This document shows, piece by piece, positions 53,874 through 61,747 of a stretch of 64,000 bases of DNA (the first letter of the stretch is position 1; each line of letters opens with the position of its first letter). Source of the stretch: Myxococcales bacterium 68-20 (GTDB taxonomy: Bacteria; Myxococcota_A; Polyangia; Polyangiales; Polyangiaceae); assembly GCA_001899635.1 (NCBI GenBank), contig MKVQ01000033.1, forward strand, positions 62,001-126,000. The letters run 5' to 3'. The notes beneath the pieces are model-generated. The model was not told where the DNA came from, did no database searches, and saw only the letters and a list, made by a program, of their open reading frames with translations. Made by a program: the position numbers and the translations under genes.

Positions 53874-55084
53874 GACTTCGCTCCGAGGGAAAGGAACACG
53901 CCTTGCCCACCGATCCAGACGTGGCCCGGTGCAGCCCAGACAGTGGTGAGGTTGGGACGACGAGCGCCGAGGCCCGCGACCTTCTTACGAGACCAGGCTT
54001 TGCCGTCGTAGTGGAGAACGACACCGGCGTCCCCGACGGCCCAGACGTCGGAGGGCGACGAGCCCCATACCGCGTTGAGGTTCTCGGTCGTCGGGACATC
54101 CGCAACGACGTCCCAGGCCGACGGATCGCCCGTGTAATGGCGAATCGTCCCGCGCATGCCCACGGCCCACGCCTCCGACTCGGAGGCAGCCCAGACGCCA
54201 AGAAGGGCGTCCCACGTCTGGCTATCGAATGCCGCGACGGTCGGCGTGTCGCTCTCGGCATTCGTTACGCGAATCGCCGCGCCCATCGTCCCCACCGCCC
54301 ACAGCGCGTTCGCCGAGGCTCCGTGGATGCTCGTCATCTGGCTGCACGGGAGGCTCTGGTGGCAGAGTGCCGGCTCCACGCCGACGCCGATCTCGAACGT
54401 CGACGACGGTGAATGGCGCAGGCGCCAGAGGCCGCTCGTTCGCCCGGGATGCCAGGCGAACGTCGCGCACCAGAGCGACTCAGCGCCGGGAGCCGCCCAC
54501 GCCGACTGAAAGACCAGGGATTTGTATTCCTGATACACCGGCGCGGCAGACGACTTGTGGAGCGCCCAGCCATCGGCGGAGGGCGCGGTCCCGGCGTCCC
54601 CCCCGTCGAGACCACGTGCGTAGATGCGATCGAGCATGCCGACCGCGACCTCCCCCGAGTTGCGCAGCCACAGGGCCTTCAGCGTCTCGTCGCTGCCGAG
54701 ATCGGATCGCCTCCACGACGTACCGTCGAAGTGAGCAAGGGTCCCGAGCGCCCCCGCAGCCCAGACGTCGCTCGGAGACCGGCCGCGGATCACGGTGATC
54801 CGCGCGCGAGGATCGAGGCTCCCGCCGGCGGTCTTCGGATCGAATGGGCCGTTCGGGCAGAGCGCGTCTGCGGTGCAGGGTTCTGGGAAGTACTCGCAAT
54901 CGGCACACGGCTCGGCGTCGGCGGGCGCGGCATCCGCCCCGGCGTCGGGCGGGAGCGCCGGGTCGGGCACGGCCACGCTGTCGTCAGGAGAAACACCGAC
55001 GGGCGCCTCGGTCGAAGCGCACGCGGCGACACCCGCCACCGCCGCCGCGACGAGCCAGGCTGCACTCCATCCAAGCCGGTTCAT
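53870..55084 (-). CDS. Operon C first propeller lipoprotein
   Basis: A 404-residue lipoprotein with signal segment ending 'GVAACAST' and an Asp/Ala/Pro linker. Seven repeats include 'IRGRSPSDVWAAG', 'IHGASANALWAVG', 'VWAASESEAWAVG' and 'VWGSSPSDVWAVG'. Its position next to the Stig1-like gene matches 8142 and 17926. Both ends overlap neighbours by ATGA. Confidence 0.74.
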   Translation of the reverse strand: MNRLGWSAAWLVAAAVAGVAACASTEAPVGVSPDDSVAVPDPALPPDAGADAAPADAEPCADCEYFPEPCTADALCPNGPFDPKTAGGSLDPRARITVIRGRSPSDVWAAGALGTLAHFDGTSWRRSDLGSDETLKALWLRNSGEVAVGMLDRIYARGLDGGDAGTAPSADGWALHKSSAAPVYQEYKSLVFQSAWAAPGAESLWCATFAWHPGRTSGLWRLRHSPSSTFEIGVGVEPALCHQSLPCSQMTSIHGASANALWAVGTMGAAIRVTNAESDTPTVAAFDSQTWDALLGVWAASESEAWAVGMRGTIRHYTGDPSAWDVVADVPTTENLNAVWGSSPSDVWAVGDAGVVLHYDGKAWSRKKVAGLGARRPNLTTVWAAPGHVWIGGQGVFLSLGAKS

Positions 55085-56310
55085 CGCGTCTCTCCTCCTC
55101 CGTCCGGCCGGATCTGGTCGCAGGGCTCGACCACACACCGGCCCCGCACACACGCTTGTCCGGCGACCGCATCGCAGAGCTGCCCGCAACCGCCGCAGTT
55201 CTGGGGGTCGCTGTCGATGTTCACCTCGCAACCGTCGGAGGGATTCCCGTTGCAGTCGGCTTTCCCGTCCGGACAGACCAAGTTGCAGACGCCGTACGTG
55301 CAGATGCCGGAAATACCCGACACCGAATCATCGCCACATTTGACGCCACAACCACCGCAGTTCAGCGGATCCGAAGACAGGTCACGGCAAGCCCCGACGC
55401 AGTTGTTCCCTACGCAGAAGGCGTCACACCAGGACTTGCCCGCGGGGCATGCGCACTCGAAATCCTGGCTCGGGAAGATGGCCCTGCATTGCTGACCGGG
55501 GCCGCAAACGTTGCCGCACCCTCCGCAGCTCTTCGGGTCCCGGAGGGAAGTCTCACATCCGTTGGAGGGATCGCCATCACAATCGCGATACCCAGGATTA
55601 CATTTCAGACGCCCGCATTCACCATCGCCACATCCATAGTACGCATTCGGCGGCGGGGCCCCGGCATCTCCATTTCGATCGCAAACGTTTCCGCACCCCC
55701 CGCAGTCGAAGTCGCTCGACCGTGGATTGACACACTGCCCATTGCAGTACAGCTGGTCCGGCGCGCACCCACAGCCGTACTCGCTCGTCCGAGGGTTCCG
55801 GACCACGCACGGCTTGGCCGGGTCCGAACACTTGTCCCCGCACGCAGTGCAGTGCTCGTCGCTTCCGAGAGAGGTCTCGCAACCGTTTTCGTCGATGCCG
55901 TCACAGTTGAGGGCTCGCGAGCCGGCGCCACACTGCAGCTCGCAGCGACCATCGATGCACTCATAGGCATCGCGATTGTTCGCTGCGGGACAGGCGTGAC
56001 CGCAGGCACCGCAGTTGTTCCTGTCCCGCTTCAGGTCGACGTCGCACGGGAAGCGCGAGGTCGGACACGTCGTGAAGTCGGCAGGGCACCGGTTCGAGGG
56101 GCAATACGAACGGAGCTCGGCTTCGGCCTCGCCGACCTCGGCGTCGGACGAAGAGATGAAGGCGGGGCCGCCATCGGAGCCCGATCCGTGGCCGAGCATC
56201 ACGACGTCTCGGTCGGAACAGGCGAAGACGGCTAGCCCGCACGCAGTCGCGAGCGCGCCGACCGCTGTACGCCGCAGCCATCGGCGTCCTGTCGTCGTCG
56301 GTCGATCCAT
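55081..56310 (-). CDS. Operon C Stig1-like cysteine-repeat lipoprotein
   Basis: A 409-residue lipoprotein with signal segment ending 'CGLAVFACSD' and a Ser/Gly/Asp/Glu linker. Six cysteine repeats ('NCGACGHAC', 'HCTACGDKC', 'DCGGCGNVC', 'SCGGCGNVC', 'NCGGCGVKC', 'NCGGCGQLC') alternate with 'DGCE/NGCE' stretches. It is collinear with its A and B paralogues except in the tail, which lacks the 'LMVECDGG' ending. The ATG at 56310 overlaps the upstream TGA (TGATG); a GTG one codon earlier is possible. Confidence 0.8.
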   Translation of the reverse strand: MDRPTTTGRRWLRRTAVGALATACGLAVFACSDRDVVMLGHGSGSDGGPAFISSSDAEVGEAEAELRSYCPSNRCPADFTTCPTSRFPCDVDLKRDRNNCGACGHACPAANNRDAYECIDGRCELQCGAGSRALNCDGIDENGCETSLGSDEHCTACGDKCSDPAKPCVVRNPRTSEYGCGCAPDQLYCNGQCVNPRSSDFDCGGCGNVCDRNGDAGAPPPNAYYGCGDGECGRLKCNPGYRDCDGDPSNGCETSLRDPKSCGGCGNVCGPGQQCRAIFPSQDFECACPAGKSWCDAFCVGNNCVGACRDLSSDPLNCGGCGVKCGDDSVSGISGICTYGVCNLVCPDGKADCNGNPSDGCEVNIDSDPQNCGGCGQLCDAVAGQACVRGRCVVEPCDQIRPDGGGETR

Positions 56311-57056
56311 CACGGCTTCACCTCGTCGGACGCGATGGATGAGCGAACGCGCCGCTCGTACGGCGAGCCGGGACGTGACGCGAGGAAGCGCTCGCCCTTC
56401 GCCCGTGACTCGGCATGCCGCCCCATCTCGGCGAGCGCCTGGATCTCCAGCGCGTCGGCCTCCTCCGCGAAGTGACCGTCGCGGAACGTTCGCTGATAGC
56501 CCTGCACCCGAACGAGCGCGGCATCAGGACGTCCGGACGCGAGCGACGCACGCGCGGCATCGATCGCGGCGAGCTCGTCTTCGAGCCCGAACCGCGACGG
56601 GGCCTCCGATGCGGGCGAACGACGGCGCGCGGGGCTCTTGCCGCCGCTCGCCTCTCCGGCGGCCTCCTCGGTGGCGCTCGGCAGATCCTCGACCCGAATC
56701 CCCTCGCTCGAGGGACGTGCAGGGAGCTCGCTCGCGGGCGTCGCCGCTGGCGCTTCCGGGCGTGAGCTCGACGAGCCCACGGGCGCAGTCGATGACGACC
56801 GGAGCAAGACGACGCCCGTGAAGACGACCGCCACAGCGAGCGCGCTCCATGCGCCCGTGCGAAGGAGCGGGCTGAGCCTGCCGCCTTCTCGCGACGCGGG
56901 CGCTGCACGCCCGACCGACGGCAGTGCGACGATCACGGCGAGGGCCCGGGCCTGCGCCGGCTCGAGCGCTGCGGGGCCGTCAGTCTCCGCAGAGCGGAGG
57001 AGCCACGCCACGTCCGCGGAGATCTCCTCGTCGAGCAGTCGTTTCATCTCGGTCAT
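56310..57056 (-). CDS. Operon C putative anti-sigma factor with TPR-like tail
   Basis: A 248-residue single-pass protein. Cytosolic head 'MKRLLDEEI...LLRSAETD', transmembrane segment 'WSALAVAVVFTGVVLLRSS', an extracytoplasmic Ser/Pro/Glu-rich spacer and a TPR-like tail ('LEDELAAIDAARASLASG', 'EEADALEIQALAEMG', 'RPGSPYERRVRSSI'). It has no zinc motif. It overlaps the sigma gene upstream by ATGA and the Stig1-like gene downstream. Confidence 0.74.
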   Translation of the reverse strand: MTEMKRLLDEEISADVAWLLRSAETDGPAALEPAQARALAVIVALPSVGRAAPASREGGRLSPLLRTGAWSALAVAVVFTGVVLLRSSSTAPVGSSSSRPEAPAATPASELPARPSSEGIRVEDLPSATEEAAGEASGGKSPARRRSPASEAPSRFGLEDELAAIDAARASLASGRPDAALVRVQGYQRTFRDGHFAEEADALEIQALAEMGRHAESRAKGERFLASRPGSPYERRVRSSIASDEVKP

Positions 57057-57655
57057 CGTGCACCTCTGCCGTCGCGCGCCACGCGCGCCACGAAAATCTC
57101 CCGCGCCTTACGCAGGCGAGACGCGACCGTCCCCGGCGGGAGGCCCGTCATCTCGGCAATTTCCGCCATCGTGAGTCGCTCGAGCTCGAAGAGGACGAAC
57201 ACCGCGCGCAGTTCTTCCGGCAACCCATCGAGGATCTGCTGGAGCTTGGCGCGCGCCTCGGACGCCACGGCGCTCTGCTCGGGCGTGGCGCTGCCATCGA
57301 CCTCTGCATGCACGCGCTCGTCGTCGATGATCTCACGACGTCGCTGCGCGCGCCGGCGCGCGTGGCCCGCGACGAAGACGCAGGTCTGGAACAGGAAGCC
57401 GGGCTGGTGGAGTATGCCGTCGAGCTTCCGCGCTGCGATTACAAGGACGTCCTGGACGACATCCTCGACATCTGCTGATGGCACGCCGAGACGCTGCGCT
57501 GTGCGCCACACGAACGCGTAGTGATCGCGAACGAGTTGTTCGAGCTTTGCCCGCCGCTGCTCGTCGGGGCTGGTTGTGCCGGCCGCCGGCGAGGTCCGTT
57601 CGTTCAAAGCCAAGGCTCTCGCATGAAGGCTGGCGAGCGTCTGTTCAATCGACAT
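57053..57655 (-). CDS. Operon C ECF-type RNA polymerase sigma factor
   Basis: A 200-residue ECF sigma factor. Region 2: 'LVRDHYAFVWRTAQRLG', 'DVEDVVQDVLVIAARKLD', 'FLFQTCVFVAGHARRRAQRR'. Region 4: 'LPEELRAVFVLFELERL' and 'PPGTVASRLRKAREIF'. It is similar to the A and B factors, including in the recognition helix. The start at 57655 follows the shared GATC-N15-GGG element. The stop overlaps the next gene (ATGA). Confidence 0.93.
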   Translation of the reverse strand: MSIEQTLASLHARALALNERTSPAAGTTSPDEQRRAKLEQLVRDHYAFVWRTAQRLGVPSADVEDVVQDVLVIAARKLDGILHQPGFLFQTCVFVAGHARRRAQRRREIIDDERVHAEVDGSATPEQSAVASEARAKLQQILDGLPEELRAVFVLFELERLTMAEIAEMTGLPPGTVASRLRKAREIFVARVARDGRGAR

Positions 57656-57665
57656 CCAATTCGAT

Positions 57666-57690
57666 GAACCCGACCAAGGCGAACCTGATC
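57666..57690 (-). promoter_or_regulatory. Candidate autoregulatory sigma promoter, operon C
   Basis: On the minus strand: GATC (57690-57687), 15 nt, then GGG and TTC (ending at 57666), 10 nt before the ATG at 57655. It lacks the single base between GGG and TTC seen in A and B but keeps the GATC-to-GGG spacing. Confidence 0.45.
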
Positions 57691-57738
57691 GAGAAAAGAA
57701 TCGCAAACGTCGGGAGCGGCGCGCCGCTGGTCGCGAGG

Positions 57739-58812
57739 CTATCGAAAGCGAGCGACCGCACCAATGCCGGCGCTGCCTTCGAAGACGACCGCGGGGGCGC
57801 GGTACACGAGGCGGGTCGGAGCGCCCAGCATGAAACGCGGCCGTTCGAACGGGACGAGGAGGCCGCCGGAGAGCTCGAGCGTGAGCCACGGAGTGACGGA
57901 CCAGGTCGCTCGAACGATCCCGGAGCCAGCTGTCCACGGCGTCGTCTCCTTCGTGACGCGAGGAATGGGTGGCGTGCTCGCCGCGAGCGTGCCGATGTCC
58001 GCGCCCGCGCACGCCGCGGCGATGATCGGGGGGCGACCGAGTCGCGCGCACCCCTCGACACGGGCGCTCTGGAGCCGGAAGCTCACCCCTCCTGCGAGCG
58101 CGGGCAGTCTCGAGAAGTCAGACCAGCCCCAGGACACCCTCAGCGCCGGAATCACACCCGCACGCTCGTAGCCGCGCGCGAGCTCTGCATGCACGCGTCC
58201 GCCCCAACTGGGCTCGGGCGCGTGAAGGTAGCTGACCGCGTAGCCCGCGCTCCAGATCCATGCGGCGCGATCGCTGGGCGCGTGCGCCGTTGCGGTGAGT
58301 CCGGGCGAGGATGGGGTCGGTGACCGGGGCGGAAGCGGAGCGGTCGGCGCAGCGATCTCATCCGGAACGGCCTCTCCGTCTCCGCCTCGGCCCTCGGTCG
58401 GGCGCGGCTCGCCTGCGCTGAGACCGGCCGGCCCGGACTCGGGGACCAGCGCGATCGCGACGAAGACGGCGAGCGACGTCGTCACCGCGCTGCACGAGTC
58501 TCCCCGGATCACGCGAGCGCTCGACGACCGATCGGCCTGGTGTATCTCGAGCCGTCCGGAGAAGCGCCCATCGGCGTCGCGCCCCACGCGAACCTCGAAC
58601 GAGCGAGTGTCCGAGCCCTCGAGCCAGCTCGCCCTCGTTCGCGCGCGGAGCGCGTCGAGGAAGTCCTGGCGCGACGGGCAGCCAGGCGGGGCGTCGTAGC
58701 TCAACTGGATGCGCGATACGGCAGCCTCGGCCCGCACGTCTCGTGGAGACAGCAACAGGCAGCCGCCGATGGCAGCAGCGTAGACGGCTCGCCGTGGTGA
58801 CGACCGCGTCAT
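57739..58812 (-). CDS. Operon C gene 1: exported protein with barrel-like C-terminus
   Basis: A 357-residue paralogue of the proteins at 4173 and 14139. The signal peptide ends near 'DVRAEAA'. The conserved domain has 'IQLSYDAPPGCPSRQDFL' and 'GDSCSAVTTSLAVFVAIALVP'. A Pro/Thr/Gly-rich linker follows, then a barrel-like region ending 'SAGIGAVARFR'. Its cysteines match the paralogues. It is separated from the sigma gene by 83 nt. A TANNNT box precedes the ATG. Confidence 0.75.
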   Translation of the reverse strand: MTRSSPRRAVYAAAIGGCLLLSPRDVRAEAAVSRIQLSYDAPPGCPSRQDFLDALRARTRASWLEGSDTRSFEVRVGRDADGRFSGRLEIHQADRSSSARVIRGDSCSAVTTSLAVFVAIALVPESGPAGLSAGEPRPTEGRGGDGEAVPDEIAAPTAPLPPRSPTPSSPGLTATAHAPSDRAAWIWSAGYAVSYLHAPEPSWGGRVHAELARGYERAGVIPALRVSWGWSDFSRLPALAGGVSFRLQSARVEGCARLGRPPIIAAACAGADIGTLAASTPPIPRVTKETTPWTAGSGIVRATWSVTPWLTLELSGGLLVPFERPRFMLGAPTRLVYRAPAVVFEGSAGIGAVARFR

Positions 58813-58816
58813 CCCA

Positions 58817-58828
58817 CGCTCGACAGTA
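58817..58828 (-). promoter_or_regulatory. Leaderless -10-like box before operon C
   Basis: On the minus strand, TACTGTCGAGCG ends 4 nt before the ATG at 58812 and matches the boxes of operons A and B. Confidence 0.5.
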
Positions 58829-59070
58829 TCTCAGTTGGCCCAAGATTGCGGTCGTCGACGACGGCGCCAACTCCAATGCGGAGACGCGCCCAACCTCTGC
58901 CTCGAAGCCCCCCGCTCGGTCTTCGTTTCCCCAGCCTCGACCATGATCGAGGACGTGGCTCCTCGGCGCGGACGGCGATCGACAGCGCGCTTCGCGCGAC
59001 GACGATGCCCGCGCTCGGTGAGCGGGGCATCCTCTTCGACATCCGCGGAGGTGCCGTCGACGTCGGGCAC

Positions 59071-60672
59071 CTACTGCGGGCTCGCGGGGACCGCCGGTGG
59101 CTTTCCGTCGCCGGCGGCCTTCGATGCCGCCTCGGCGTCGGCAGCGCGCTCCTCGGCGCGCTTCCTCTGGGCCGGGTCCTCGAGGAGAGCAGCCGCCTTG
59201 CGGAAGCGCGCGGCGACGTCGGCGAGGTACGGACCGGCAGGATCGCCCTCCGGAGGCGAGAGCGACCGGATGTGAGCCGCGTCGTACGCGGCCATCCCGG
59301 CGACCGTCGGCGCCTCGATGACGAGCGCATCGAGGGCGCGCGTGTCGGTCAGGCCGAGCGCCTGCGGCGACGGCGCGGACATCATCTCCTTCGGGCCGTT
59401 CGGCCCCTTCGCCAGCGCGAGCGACACCGCGAGCACGAGCCGAGCCTCCGGGCTCGCGTCCTTCGAGACCGCGTGCGCGGCCTCGACGAAGTCCACCCGG
59501 CGCCAGTACCTCCGCCCCATCTCGAGACGCGCGCGCGCCGACTTCGAGGGGGCCTCCACCGGGAAGGCGCGGGCGAGTAGCTGCGCAAACGGCTCGCGCT
59601 TCGCCGGATCGGCGGAGACGAGCAGGAGCACGCTCTCGGGGATGCCCGCGACCTGGTCCGGCTCCGAGGCCGGGAGCAGCAGCGCATCGAGCGCGTCGAT
59701 CCGACGACCGCCGTAGAGCTTCGACAGGAGCCCGCGCGCCCGATCGATGCGTGCATCATGCACGACACCAGCCGCCGCGAAGTCGGCGAGACCGACGAGC
59801 GCCGCGTCTCGACCGCGAACCTTTCGCGGCTCGAGCGCCTCGTCGAGCGCCGCCTCGTACACCGCCTTGAGCTCCTTGTCCCACGAGCTCGGGGTCGGAG
59901 AGCTGCGGATGCGATCGACGAGGCGCAGGTCCGCCATCCCCGCTTCGACCGCAACGACGCCGCGCGCGAGCCCCGTGAGCTCGCTCGCAGGAGCGCTCAG
60001 CGCGTCGATCGCCGACGCCTGCTCGACCATCCACTGACGCAGCGGCCCCTGGATGAAGCGCTTCACCTTCTCCTTGTCGGAGGCATCCTTCATCGCGGGC
60101 GCATTCGCTGCCGTCCGAGAGAGCTTCGACGCCAACGACAAGCCGACGGTCATCTGTCCCGCGACGCCCTGGACGCTCGCCGCAGAGAGAGCCGGGTCGG
60201 TGATCGCGTCCGCGCACTCGATCGGCGCAAGCTCGGCGCGCATCGCGCGGATCGTGAGCGCGACCTCGGGCTTCGCCGTCTCGATCGCGAAGAGCATCGC
60301 GTTGCGCTTCGTCGTGTCCTTCTCGAGCAAGACCACGGAGAGGTCGGTCGGCGCGGGCTTCACGACGGCGGGCTTGGCGAGCGCTGCACACGAGGCCGGA
60401 GCCTGAGGGAGGCCCTTCACCTTCGATGCCTTCGCCCACACCTCGGTCCGGACGTCCTTCACCTCGTTCGGCTGAGATTTCGGATCGCGGGGCCACTCCG
60501 GCAACGCCCACGGGCCCGGATCAGGAGGAGGCGTGGCCTCGGGCCCCAATGCGGCGCTGCCATTTCCTGACGCAGCGCTCGCCGGCGTCACCGGCGGCTG
60601 CTGGGCCGCGGCCCCACCGCACCCCACCGTCACGACGAACAGCCCCCCGACAATCCACGCTTTTTTCATCAT
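59071..60672 (-). CDS. Putative lipoprotein of unknown function
   Basis: A 533-residue protein with signal segment ending 'VVTVGCGG' (lipobox-like) and an Ala/Pro linker to ~residue 60. The rest is helical and Ala/Leu-rich with no recognised family; it could be a helical-repeat scaffold. It has few cysteines, unlike the neighbouring operon C lipoproteins. AAGG lies upstream of tandem ATG codons; the first is used. Confidence 0.68.
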   Translation of the reverse strand: MMKKAWIVGGLFVVTVGCGGAAAQQPPVTPASAASGNGSAALGPEATPPPDPGPWALPEWPRDPKSQPNEVKDVRTEVWAKASKVKGLPQAPASCAALAKPAVVKPAPTDLSVVLLEKDTTKRNAMLFAIETAKPEVALTIRAMRAELAPIECADAITDPALSAASVQGVAGQMTVGLSLASKLSRTAANAPAMKDASDKEKVKRFIQGPLRQWMVEQASAIDALSAPASELTGLARGVVAVEAGMADLRLVDRIRSSPTPSSWDKELKAVYEAALDEALEPRKVRGRDAALVGLADFAAAGVVHDARIDRARGLLSKLYGGRRIDALDALLLPASEPDQVAGIPESVLLLVSADPAKREPFAQLLARAFPVEAPSKSARARLEMGRRYWRRVDFVEAAHAVSKDASPEARLVLAVSLALAKGPNGPKEMMSAPSPQALGLTDTRALDALVIEAPTVAGMAAYDAAHIRSLSPPEGDPAGPYLADVAARFRKAAALLEDPAQRKRAEERAADAEAASKAAGDGKPPAVPASPQ

Positions 60673-60923
60673 TTCGCCTTATCCGACGCCCAGGAAGTAG
60701 CGCATTCGAGGCCGCGCCAGTGCCGAAGTTCCCCGCAAACGGTGACGCTGACGCGGCGCATCAGGAAATATCCACCTGTATCGTCCTTGACCACATGCAC
60801 GCTCGTGCTAGACCGCGCCGGTCCCGATCCTGCTAGCTCTAGCTTGCAGCACCAAGAAGAGAAACCAGGGTCTCGGACACTCGCAGGGGAACGTCGCTGT
60901 ACGGGTCGGAGGGTCTCGCAACC

Positions 60924-61655
60924 ATGTCGCTTTCGCGTTTCGTCGTTACCGGTCTCCTCGTCACTGCGTTCGCCGCGGTCGCCGGCTGCTCCACCGAGGG
61001 CAGCGCGAAGGGGGAGGAAGACGTCGCGGCCACCGAGAGCGAGCTCAAGCTTTCGGGCACGCGTTACCTCGGCAAGATCAAGAACGGCGAGACCCGTACC
61101 GGCTACTACTCCGCGCCGCCGACGTACCGCTCGTACGGCTTCGACGCGAGGGGCGGCGACGAGATCACCATCGACGTGAAGTCGGTCAACGGCGACGGGA
61201 TGGGTTGGATCACCGACTCGAAGTACAACGTCCTCGCCTTCAACGACGACGCGAGCTCCTCCACCCTCGACTCGAAGGTGAAGTACAAGGTCCCCGCGGG
61301 CAAGGCCTCGAGCTCGTATCGCATCGTCTTCCGCGACTACGACATGCTCGAAGCGACGTTCAACGTGACGCTCGCGATCAAGAGCACCGCCCCGTCGACC
61401 TGCAGCTACGGTGGCCAGACCTACCAGGCGAGCGACGAGTTCCTCGCGGCAGACGGCTGCAACACCTGCTCGTGCAGCTCGAACGGCTCCATCGCGTGCA
61501 CGAAGAAGGCGTGCACCTGCAACCCCGCGACGGAGACGAACCGCAACTACGTCGGCACCCCGCAGCAGTGCATGCTGATCCGCTACACCTGCCCGTCGGG
61601 CCAGGTCCCGTTCTCGAACAGCTGCGGCTGCGGCTGCGAGACGACGACGAAGTGA
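60924..61655 (+). CDS. Lipoprotein with C-terminal pacifastin/VWC-like cysteine module
   Basis: A 243-residue lipoprotein with signal segment ending 'AAVAGCSTE'. Residues ~40-150 form a beta-rich domain ('YLGKIKNGETRTGYYSAPP', 'SSSYRIVFRDYDMLEATFNV') resembling pre-peptidase C-terminal domains. Then comes a cysteine module ('CNTCSCSSNGSIACTKKAC') with the C-N-x-C-x-C and G-x3-C-T spacing of pacifastin-type inhibitors or VWC domains, followed by another Cys-rich tail ('SCGCGCETTTK'). A protease-inhibitor role is possible but unproven. GGAGGG precedes the ATG. Confidence 0.72.
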   Translation: MSLSRFVVTGLLVTAFAAVAGCSTEGSAKGEEDVAATESELKLSGTRYLGKIKNGETRTGYYSAPPTYRSYGFDARGGDEITIDVKSVNGDGMGWITDSKYNVLAFNDDASSSTLDSKVKYKVPAGKASSSYRIVFRDYDMLEATFNVTLAIKSTAPSTCSYGGQTYQASDEFLAADGCNTCSCSSNGSIACTKKACTCNPATETNRNYVGTPQQCMLIRYTCPSGQVPFSNSCGCGCETTTK

Positions 61656-61686
61656 GCGGCATCGCCTGACTCCCCTCCCCTGATCG

Positions 61687-61737
61687 TCACGCTCGCTTTC
61701 GGCGCGCACCGTCTTCAAGCGGTTCGCGCCGAGCGTC
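61687..61737. terminator. Imperfect stem-loop after the pacifastin-like gene
   Basis: GACGCTCG and GGCGCG on one side pair with CGCGCC and GAGCGTC on the other, with a short bulge and a loop of about 18 nt. It lies about 30 nt after the stop codon. A short T-run (ATTT) follows. Confidence 0.45.
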
Positions 61738-61747
61738 ATTTCGGGGG

